From UBA8231 sp036011085 (GTDB lineage: Bacteria > Latescibacterota > UBA2968 > UBA8231), in assembly GCA_036011085.1 (NCBI GenBank), contig DASCMS010000018.1, positions 124,001-188,000 of the forward strand: a stretch of 64,000 nt of DNA, in the 5' to 3' direction. Below the pieces are notes generated by a model. The model had not been told where the DNA came from and did not search any database. It worked only from the letters and a program-made list of their open reading frames with translations. Shown in pieces: positions 52,031-59,113 of the stretch. The translations under genes and the position numbers were made by a program. Positions within the stretch are counted from its first letter, which is position 1, and each line of letters opens with the position of its first letter.

Positions 52031-53124
52031 CGATTTCCCGCCATGATCGCCTCGCCACAGCTCTGGCCGACCGTGGCGCCGACGCCTACGTCGCCGTGAA
52101 GCGTCCGAATCAGCTCTACCTGCTGGCCGAGCACCACGACGATCCCTCCTCCGTTATCTCCCGGGCCAACTGTGGCGCCGTGCTGTTCCATGGCGACGAC
52201 GTGGTCGTGTTCCCCGGGATCTGGATTTCGAACGCCTGCCGCGATCTGCTGGACAACTGCGAGGTCGTGGTCAACGATCCTGGCGACCCGCCGCCGCACC
52301 AGCAGCTGGCGACGCGTCTGTCCGCCATGGGCCTGAAGAAGGTGCTGTTCGACACACTGTCGGCGGACATGATCGGTGCCATCACATCGAAGGCAGCCGC
52401 CACCGAGTGTGTCGAGAATGACTTCGTCACCAGCCAGCTTCGGCGCACAAAGGACGAGCACGACATCGCCGGTATGCGCGAGGCGGCTCGAGTCGCCGAT
52501 CTCGGCATGCAGACCGCCTTCGGCTGCATCCGGCCGGGCGTCACGTGCGCCGAGGCCATCGCTGAAGGCACCGCCGCCATGCTGCGTGCCGGCGCCGAGA
52601 GTGTCGCCATGGCTCCCGCGTCCGGCGTCGGCACGTACTACCTGGACAGCGGCGAAGATCCCCGGCGCACGATCGAAGCTGGCGATATGGTCTTCATCGA
52701 CATGGGAATCTGGGTGCACGGCTACTTGGGGGACATGACCCGCGCAGCCATCGTTGGCGAGGGCTCAAAGGAACAGCATTCCCTGCTGACGACGGTGCAA
52801 CAGGCCTACAAGCTGGCCAGTTCGGCGATGGTACCGGGCGCCCGGGCCGGTGAGATCTATCAGTCCGTCGTCGACCACTACGCTGCCACGGACATGGATC
52901 GCTACTTCGTGCATCACCTCAGCCACGGTCTGGGGTTGGGCGGTGATCTTCCTCGTGTGGCCCGCGGTGGCGAGGATGTGCTGCAGGTGGGGGACGCCCT
53001 GTCCTGTGAGCCGGGATGCTACGTGCCCGGAATCGGTGGCGCCAGGGTGGAGAACATGATCCTGGTGACGGCGGACGGTCCGGAGGAACTCACCAGGACA
53101 CCGATCGATCCGGAACTGGGATGA
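52027..53124 (+). CDS. M24-family metallopeptidase (Xaa-Pro aminopeptidase-like)
   Basis: A 365-aa pita-bread-fold enzyme. Metal ligands are visible: Asp in VFIDMGIWVHGYLGDMTRAA (two Asp), His in HHLSHGLGLGG, and the two Glu in SCEPGCYV and GARVENMILV. An N-terminal creatinase-like domain (about 1-130) precedes the catalytic domain. It likely removes residues before proline or acts on creatine-like amides. It overlaps the PhyH gene (ATGA), so the two are coupled. Confidence 0.92.
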   Translation: MTISRHDRLATALADRGADAYVAVKRPNQLYLLAEHHDDPSSVISRANCGAVLFHGDDVVVFPGIWISNACRDLLDNCEVVVNDPGDPPPHQQLATRLSAMGLKKVLFDTLSADMIGAITSKAAATECVENDFVTSQLRRTKDEHDIAGMREAARVADLGMQTAFGCIRPGVTCAEAIAEGTAAMLRAGAESVAMAPASGVGTYYLDSGEDPRRTIEAGDMVFIDMGIWVHGYLGDMTRAAIVGEGSKEQHSLLTTVQQAYKLASSAMVPGARAGEIYQSVVDHYAATDMDRYFVHHLSHGLGLGGDLPRVARGGEDVLQVGDALSCEPGCYVPGIGGARVENMILVTADGPEELTRTPIDPELG

Positions 53125-53996
53125 AGAACCTGACCGGAGCCCAGGCGGAGCACTTCCTCGACAAAGGATACGTGAAGATCCCGCAGTGCTTCGATCGTCA
53201 GCTGGCTGACGAGTGGCGGGCCTTTGCCTTCGAGCGGCTCGGCTACAAGCCTGACGATCCGTCCACCTGGACCGAGGCGCGTGTTCACCAGCCGCGGATG
53301 AATCTGGTCGATGTGCATGACTTCGCACCCGTGGCGTACGGTGCCATCTGTGATGTGATGGGAGGGGAGCAGCGCCTTGCCACACCGCTGAACTGGGGCG
53401 ACGGGTTCATCATCAACTTCAATGTTCGTGCTGACGAACCGTGGCAGCCGCCCTCCGCCGAAGCGCCGGGCTGGCACAAGGACGGCGACTGGTTCAGGCA
53501 CTTCCTCGATACCCCCGAGCAGGGGCTGCTGACGATCGTCCTGTGGTCAGATATCGAGCCCGAGAGCGGCGGCACCTTCGTCGCCACCGACTCCGTCGCC
53601 CCGGTGGCGCGGTTCCTGCGCGACCGACCGGAAGGCTGTCATCCAGCGGCAGTAAGATTCGGGGATCTGATCGGCGAGTGTGTGCATTTTGAGGAAGTCA
53701 CCGGCCAGGTGGGTGACGTCTTCCTGCTGCATCCCTACCTGTTGCACGCCGCCTCCAACAACCCCTCCGGCCGGCCGCGGTTCATCACCAATCCCCCCGT
53801 ATCACTGCGCCAGCCGATGTGTTTCGATCGGCCGGACGACGACTACAGCCTGGTGGAACGGGCGGTTCTGCAGGGCCTGGGTGTGGACCGCCTCGACTTC
53901 CGCATCACGGGGGAGCGAGAACGGGTGATTCCGGAGCGGGAGCAACGGCAGAAGAAGATGCTGGACGAGCAGAAGGCGCGGCTCGGGGTGAGCTAG
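53121..53996 (+). CDS. PhyH-family Fe(II)/2-oxoglutarate oxygenase
   Basis: A 291-aa dioxygenase. PGWHKDGDWFRHF has the HxD pair (about 118-120), LHPYLLHAASNNPSGRPRF the distal His and Arg, and ESGGTFVATDSV the middle block. The start at 53121 overlaps the peptidase stop. The 3' end overlaps the convergent enolase gene by 4 bases. Coupling to a dipeptidase may mean both handle a modified amino-acid substrate (inference). Confidence 0.9.
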   Translation: MKNLTGAQAEHFLDKGYVKIPQCFDRQLADEWRAFAFERLGYKPDDPSTWTEARVHQPRMNLVDVHDFAPVAYGAICDVMGGEQRLATPLNWGDGFIINFNVRADEPWQPPSAEAPGWHKDGDWFRHFLDTPEQGLLTIVLWSDIEPESGGTFVATDSVAPVARFLRDRPEGCHPAAVRFGDLIGECVHFEEVTGQVGDVFLLHPYLLHAASNNPSGRPRFITNPPVSLRQPMCFDRPDDDYSLVERAVLQGLGVDRLDFRITGERERVIPEREQRQKKMLDEQKARLGVS

Positions 53997-55183
53997 AAAA
54001 CGAAGGGCTTCAGCCACTCCTCCTCGAGGCCGAGGCCGAAGCCGGCCCCCGTCGGGGGAGAGCCAAGCCAGCCATCGACCGGCACCGTGGCTTCCGCTGT
54101 CCTGCCTGAGTGGATGGACACCTCGCCCGACTCCTCGAGCGGAACCCCGGGGTCAGAACCGATGAAGTACTCCCCCCACGGCGTGTTCGGCATGGCCCAG
54201 GTGAAGTGCTGGCCATAGGGATCGCGGCCCCCACCGTGCAGACAGACCTGCTTGCCGGCGGCCTCGGCCATGCGGGCAATGCGGACACAGGCCGTCAGGC
54301 CCCCGACCCAGTGGATGTCCGGCTGGAGGATGTCGAGGCAGCCGCGCTCGAGCATGCGCTGGTAGGGGAAGGGGGTGTAGAAGTGTTCACCCGAGGCCAG
54401 GGTCATCCAGGGCAGACGACGTCGGACCTCGGCATGGCCATCCTCATCCTCTGGAATCAGATACTCCTCGATCCACTTCAACCGGTAGGGGCGTAGCCGC
54501 TGGGCCAGCTGCACGGTGTAGTCCACGTCGAAGGCCATGTAGCAGTCGAGCATCAGCTCTGCGTCATCACCGATCAGCTCCCGGGCGCCGGCCACGTGTG
54601 CCTCGTTCTTCTCCAGGCCCGCCAGGCCATCTGCCGGGCCATGAGGGCAAGCCAGCTTGAAGGCATGGAAGCCCAACTCCTTATACCAGTCGACGTCGTT
54701 GCCCGTGGCGTAGCAGAAGATGCGGTCGCGAGCCGGGCCGCCGAGCAGTTCGTACACGGGCCGATCCTGGATCTTGCCCGCCAGGTCCCACAGGGCTAGA
54801 TCGACGGCGCTGATGGCCAGGGATGCGATTCCGGCCGTGCCAAAGGGTTTGGAGACGCGTGACATCAGGTCCCACAGTCGATCGATGGCCAGGCAGGATT
54901 CACCTTCCAGCACATGGACGAAGGCATCTTCGACAACGGCTGCCGCCGGCCGTCCCTGGGACGTGCCGAGGCCCCATGTGCCATCTTCGGCGGTGACCTT
55001 GACGCCGAATACGGGCCAGCGGCGTGCCTGGTAGAGGGAGCGATGGCGTTTGAAGCGGGGGAACTTCGAGACCGGGTTGGCCACCTCGGCGTCGTGCGCC
55101 CAGCTCTTGCGGCGCCCGGGTGTCGGCGGAGAATCGGCGGCCGGCCGTTCCACGGAAACCAGTTCAACCGAACGGATCTTCAT
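53993..55183 (-). CDS. Enolase-superfamily dehydratase, L-rhamnonate-dehydratase-like
   Basis: A 396-aa protein of the mandelate-racemase/muconate group. NPVSKFPRFKRHRSLY, CYATGNDVDW, FKLACPHGPADG, LMLDCYMAFDV (first metal Asp), KWIEEYLIPEDEDG (second metal Glu), SGEHFYT (third) and VCLHGGGRDPYGQH (general-base His region) follow the rhamnonate dehydratase pattern closely. The ATG at 55183 follows GGAGG by 4 bases and overlaps the lipoprotein stop. Together with a kinase and SDR elsewhere in the window it hints at deoxy-sugar catabolism. Confidence 0.88.
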   Translation of the reverse strand: MKIRSVELVSVERPAADSPPTPGRRKSWAHDAEVANPVSKFPRFKRHRSLYQARRWPVFGVKVTAEDGTWGLGTSQGRPAAAVVEDAFVHVLEGESCLAIDRLWDLMSRVSKPFGTAGIASLAISAVDLALWDLAGKIQDRPVYELLGGPARDRIFCYATGNDVDWYKELGFHAFKLACPHGPADGLAGLEKNEAHVAGARELIGDDAELMLDCYMAFDVDYTVQLAQRLRPYRLKWIEEYLIPEDEDGHAEVRRRLPWMTLASGEHFYTPFPYQRMLERGCLDILQPDIHWVGGLTACVRIARMAEAAGKQVCLHGGGRDPYGQHFTWAMPNTPWGEYFIGSDPGVPLEESGEVSIHSGRTAEATVPVDGWLGSPPTGAGFGLGLEEEWLKPFVF

Positions 55184-55674
55184 CGGACCTCCAGCCATTG
55201 CTCGAGGCGAGTCGCTTCCTCGGCTGTGAAGCCGTAGAGGCTCAGGCGATCGCCAGGGGCGCGCAGCAACGGGCTGAAATCGGCCCAGCGACCGTCGATT
55301 CTTAGCGCGAGCGGCAGCTTCAGGTTGGCTTCGTCAGCACAGAACTCGGCGAGGCGCTTCTTGGCTGCTGCATTCAGGCGGGAGTTGATGGACCGGCTGC
55401 CGTCGGGTTCTTCAGCAGAGCGGAAGGCAGTGATGCTCCAACCTGTCAGGATCGACTCGACGGAGACCAGGAAGGTGCCGGGACGCGATCTGTGACTGCC
55501 GGTGAATTCGACGCGGCGCCACCCGGTGGGCGGGGGCACGGCGGGGTCTTCGTCCAGTCGGGCGGTGAATACCTGAACGTCGATACTCTCGGATTCGCTG
55601 GTGTCGGCGCAGGCTGCCAGCACCAGACAGGCCATGACACATGAAACCGCGTGAGACAGGGTACGATCGATCAA
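55180..55674 (-). CDS. Exported lipoprotein of unknown function
   Basis: A 164-aa protein starting at TTG 55674, where AGGAGAG lies 5 bases upstream. CVMACLVLAACADTSESES gives an LAAC lipobox. The mature part contains TGWRRVEFTGSHRSRPGTFLV and ends with YGFTAEEATRLEQWLEVR. No family recognised. Its stop overlaps the enolase start in an ATGA. Confidence 0.65.
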   Translation of the reverse strand: MIDRTLSHAVSCVMACLVLAACADTSESESIDVQVFTARLDEDPAVPPPTGWRRVEFTGSHRSRPGTFLVSVESILTGWSITAFRSAEEPDGSRSINSRLNAAAKKRLAEFCADEANLKLPLALRIDGRWADFSPLLRAPGDRLSLYGFTAEEATRLEQWLEVR

Positions 55675-55697
55675 GGCGACTCTCCTTTCAGCTCCAC

Positions 55698-56801
55698 TCA
55701 GCCCGTGCCCCCCCACGCGAGGCGATTCGCCTCGGCACGGCTGAGACCGAGATCGCGCTCCTCGTCATGCTGCAGGGAGGCGCGCCATTGTTCAAGGAAT
55801 TCGAGCAACTCGCCAAGGGACGCGGTGGTCAACAGCCGCCGCCGCTCGGCGGAGTTCCGCTCGAGGTCACGAAAATACAGAACGAGATGCTTGCGTGTCT
55901 CCTGCACGCCGACCCGCTCCCCTTTGTACTGTGCCATCCAGCGGACCTGTTCAGCGGCCAACTCGATGCGCTCGGCCAGCGAGGCACCGAGACGACCGGA
56001 AAAGATCCAGGGGTTGGCCATGGCCGCCCGTCCGATCATCACGCCGTCGCAACCGGTCTGCGCCGCCATGGCGACGGCATCGTCGTAGGTACGCACATCA
56101 CCGTTGCCGAAGACGGGTACGTCGGCATTGTCACAGGCACGACGAATCCAGCTCCAGTCGGCCTCACCGTCGTACTTCTGCAGAACGGTTCGCCCATGGA
56201 TGGCGATGGCCCGGGCCCCGGCCTCCTGTGCCTTCTCGACGATCTCGATGATGTTGATCGAGTCGTCATCCCAGCCAATGCGTGTCTTGACCATCACCGG
56301 CACGTTGACGGCTTCCACCGTGGCTTGTACAGCGTCGTAAAAGCGGGGCAGATCCCGCAGCCAGGCGGCGCAGTTGCCTTTGTTGACGATCTGCGGCACG
56401 GAGCAGCCGAAGTTGATGTCCACAACCTGCGTGCCGCGGCGTTCCAGTTCGGCAGCGCCCCGTGCCATCAGCTCGATGTCGTTGCCGTAGATCTGAGCCG
56501 CCAACAGGCTGATCCCGGTACGTCGGTAGACCTCGGCATCGCTGAAGTCCAGCAGGCGGGCCATACGCCGACCCGTCTGCTGCACGAGACGGCAGTTGAT
56601 GAACTCCACGCCAACGAGTCGGGCCCCCAGTTGGGCGCAGATCAGCCGAAAGACCCAGTTGCCGATGCCGGCCATGGGTGCCAGGGCCATCACGGGCATA
56701 CCCGGGCGCAGAGGGCTCAGTGCGTGGGGACCGATGTGGAAGGAGGGTCCGCTGGCCGTCTCGGGGACGGCGTCTTCGGTGTCCGTGCCCGGGGCCGTCA
56801 C
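55698..56801 (-). CDS. dusB: tRNA-dihydrouridine synthase (DusB-like)
   Basis: A 367-aa FMN-dependent enzyme that reduces uridine in tRNA. VMALAPMAGIGNWVFRLI (about 37-54) is the FMN-binding start, VVDINFGCSVPQIVNKG the catalytic-Cys block, VMVKTRIGWDD and AIAIHGRTVLQ the flavin and tRNA contacts, and VFGNGDVRTYDDA and GVMIGRAAMANPWIF the phosphate sites. The P normally after GC is S here and the K is Q, a mild departure. C-terminal about 90 residues are the helical tRNA-binding domain. Confidence 0.9.
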   Translation of the reverse strand: MTAPGTDTEDAVPETASGPSFHIGPHALSPLRPGMPVMALAPMAGIGNWVFRLICAQLGARLVGVEFINCRLVQQTGRRMARLLDFSDAEVYRRTGISLLAAQIYGNDIELMARGAAELERRGTQVVDINFGCSVPQIVNKGNCAAWLRDLPRFYDAVQATVEAVNVPVMVKTRIGWDDDSINIIEIVEKAQEAGARAIAIHGRTVLQKYDGEADWSWIRRACDNADVPVFGNGDVRTYDDAVAMAAQTGCDGVMIGRAAMANPWIFSGRLGASLAERIELAAEQVRWMAQYKGERVGVQETRKHLVLYFRDLERNSAERRRLLTTASLGELLEFLEQWRASLQHDEERDLGLSRAEANRLAWGGTG

Positions 56802-56811
56802 AGGCTGACGA

Positions 56812-57144
56812 CTACGCGTCGTCCTGGCGCCGCTGCAACTCGGCGGCGTGTGCTTTGGCCTGTTCAGCCTCGGGGATCATTCCCTTGCGCATGAAGATGA
56901 CGGACAGCGACGTGTGAGCCAGGACCTCGTCAGGGCTGAGCTGGACGGCCCGCTGGGCCGCGGTCAGGGCGCCGTCGAGGTCGTCGAGTTTCTCCAGAAC
57001 GTGGGCGAGAGAGTGGTGGACATCGCCGTACTCGGGATCAAGGGCCAGAGCCTGCTCGAAATCGGTCCGGGCGCCCTCGAAGTCCTGCTGTGCGTACTTG
57101 CCCATACCCGATCGATACAGAGACAGTTTGTCGGTCTGGGACAC
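56812..57144 (-). CDS. Small TPR protein
   Basis: A 110-aa soluble protein made of three TPR motifs: YRSGMGKYAQQDFEGARTDF, GDVHHSLAHVLEKLDDLDGA and VLAHTSLSVIFMRKGMIPEA. There is no signal or membrane segment. It lies 10 bases after adk and 11 bases before dusB on the same strand, so it is probably part of that housekeeping operon. Binding partner unknown. Confidence 0.8.
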   Translation of the reverse strand: MSQTDKLSLYRSGMGKYAQQDFEGARTDFEQALALDPEYGDVHHSLAHVLEKLDDLDGALTAAQRAVQLSPDEVLAHTSLSVIFMRKGMIPEAEQAKAHAAELQRRQDDA

Positions 57145-57153
57145 AGCAGGTTT

Positions 57154-57804
57154 CTACTGACTCGCAGCCTGTGAGGACAGATGTTTCTGGAAGGAGGCGA
57201 ACACGAGACTGGGCGCGCGATCACCGTTGACCTCGATCAGCTGCCCTGTCTCGCGGTACTGTTCGATGACGGGCATGGTTTCGGCGTGATAGGTCTGCAG
57301 CCGCTGTTTGATGATCTCAGGACGGTCATCGTCGCGCTGTACGAGGCGTGCCTCGACAGAGGGATCGGGGTGATCTCCCTCGAGATTCAGGTTGTAGATA
57401 CGGCGGGTCTCCGGATCGATACGGCGATCTGACAGACGACCGATGACGACCTCGTCGGCCACATCGATGCGCAGGACTGCATCGAGGGTGCGACTGCGAG
57501 CCTGCATGATCCGGGCGAATTTATGTACCTGGCGAGCGGTGCGCGGGTAGCCGTCGATGACGAAACCATTCGGCAGGTCGCCGCGGTCGAGTCGGTCCTC
57601 CACCAGCGAGGTGACGTGGGTGTCGGGGACCAGGTGTCCCCGGCTGATATAGTTGTTGACGAGGATACCAAGGTCGCTGCCGCTGCGCACGGCTTCGCGG
57701 AGCATGTCGCCGGTAGAGATGTGAACGATACCGTAGGTATCCACCAGCCGATTGGCCTGCGTGCCCTTGCCCGAACCCGGGGCGCCGATGAGGATCAGAT
57801 GCAA
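57154..57804 (-). CDS. adk: Adenylate kinase
   Basis: A 216-aa kinase (ATP + AMP to 2 ADP). P-loop LIGAPGSGKGTQA at 5-17, AMP-site TGDMLREAV at about 31-39 and GFVIDGYPRT at about 81-90, Arg-rich lid region GRLSDRRIDPETRRIYNL, and RDDDRPEIIKQRL. The lid is long but lacks the four-Cys zinc knuckle, as in E. coli-type enzymes. First gene of an operon with the TPR protein and dusB. Confidence 0.95.
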   Translation of the reverse strand: MHLILIGAPGSGKGTQANRLVDTYGIVHISTGDMLREAVRSGSDLGILVNNYISRGHLVPDTHVTSLVEDRLDRGDLPNGFVIDGYPRTARQVHKFARIMQARSRTLDAVLRIDVADEVVIGRLSDRRIDPETRRIYNLNLEGDHPDPSVEARLVQRDDDRPEIIKQRLQTYHAETMPVIEQYRETGQLIEVNGDRAPSLVFASFQKHLSSQAASQ

Positions 57805-57944
57805 CGTTGGACCTTACGTTACGGGATGTGCCATCGGCACCATTCGGAATGGCCGCCGGAGAGCCGTATTATCTAATTGTTTCGCAAGCCCCCCGCAAGT
57901 CGAGATTCAGAAGAGTACCACTTGACGCTGGAGATCCGCAGAGC

Positions 57945-59105
57945 ATGAAAGCTCCCAAATTGAGAGCCACCACAGGCCACCTGGCGATGGTCCTGCTGTG
58001 TCTGCCCGTCGTCGTCGCGGCTCAGGCCGAATGGGATCCAGACTATCTCCTCTCGATTCAACCCGAGCAGTATACCGCCTTGCGTGCTGCCGGCGAGCTG
58101 ACGATTGATGGGGCCCTCGACGAGCCCTCTTGGCAGAACGCTCCCTGGACGGCCGCCTTCGTCGACATCGAAGGGGAGGTCCGCCCCAGGCCACGCTTCC
58201 GGACGCGGGCAAAGATGCTGTGGGATGAGCGGTATTTCTACATCGCCGCCTACCTGGACGAGCCCCATGTCTGGGCGACGCTGACAGAGCGGGATGCGGT
58301 GATCTTTCATGACAACGATTTCGAGGTCTTCATCGATCCGGACTGGGACACGCATAACTACTACGAATATGAGGTCAACGCCCTGGCCACCGAGTGGGAT
58401 CTTCTGCTGGTCAGACCCTACAGAGACGGGGCCCCGGCGGTTCACGAGTGGGATATTCCCGGACTGCGCACCGGTACCCGGGTCTACGGCACGATCAATC
58501 AGCCCGCGGACATCGATGAGGGCTGGTCGGTGGAGATCGCCTTTCCCTGGGAGGGGCTCCGGCGCCCGACGCGGGCTACGGTGCCGCCGGGCGATGGCGA
58601 CGTCTGGCAGGTGAATTTCTCACGCGTCGAATGGGAGGTGGAACCGGCCCAGGACGGCGAAGGGTATGTGAAGATCAAGGAAAAGCGGGGAGGCAACTGG
58701 GTCGAGAAGAGGGAGGACAACTGGGTGTGGTCACCCCAGGGCCTGATCAACATGCACTTTCCCGAGCAGTGGGGATTCGTCCGTTTCTCCGATCAGCTGG
58801 CTGGCAGCGATGCCGATCTCGAGTTCGAACTGCCACCAGAGTATCCCGCCCACCGGTTGCTGCGCGAGATCTACTGGCGGCAGCGCCTGTTCCGCACCGA
58901 AGAGAAGCGCTACACCGCCAGCCTCGACACGCTGGGCGTGGCCCACAGGATCATGACCGATTTTCTCTGGCCCCCGAGGGTTTCGGTCACCGACTACGGC
59001 TGGGAAGCCTGGGTCGAGGAGGTGACGGATCTGCACGCCGACGGTGGAATCAATCGCTGGGTGATCACCGAGGACTCGCGGGTCGTCAAGGCGAGCCGTC
59101 CATAG
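57945..59105 (+). CDS. Exported CBM9-family-like carbohydrate-binding protein
   Basis: A 386-aa protein. Signal peptide TGHLAMVLLCLPVVVAAQ at the start, then a CBM9-like module (about 45-240): LTIDGALDEPSWQNAPWTAA, MLWDERYFYIAAYLDEPHVW, IFHDNDFEVFIDPDWDTHNY and WSVEIAFPWEGL. The C-terminal part (IYWRQRLFRTEEKRYTASLD) is specific to 'CBM9-like' proteins found in FCB-group and planctomycete genomes. It opens the extracellular-protein cluster and diverges from adk. Confidence 0.85.
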   Translation: MKAPKLRATTGHLAMVLLCLPVVVAAQAEWDPDYLLSIQPEQYTALRAAGELTIDGALDEPSWQNAPWTAAFVDIEGEVRPRPRFRTRAKMLWDERYFYIAAYLDEPHVWATLTERDAVIFHDNDFEVFIDPDWDTHNYYEYEVNALATEWDLLLVRPYRDGAPAVHEWDIPGLRTGTRVYGTINQPADIDEGWSVEIAFPWEGLRRPTRATVPPGDGDVWQVNFSRVEWEVEPAQDGEGYVKIKEKRGGNWVEKREDNWVWSPQGLINMHFPEQWGFVRFSDQLAGSDADLEFELPPEYPAHRLLREIYWRQRLFRTEEKRYTASLDTLGVAHRIMTDFLWPPRVSVTDYGWEAWVEEVTDLHADGGINRWVITEDSRVVKASRP

Positions 59106-59113
59106 TGTCGCGA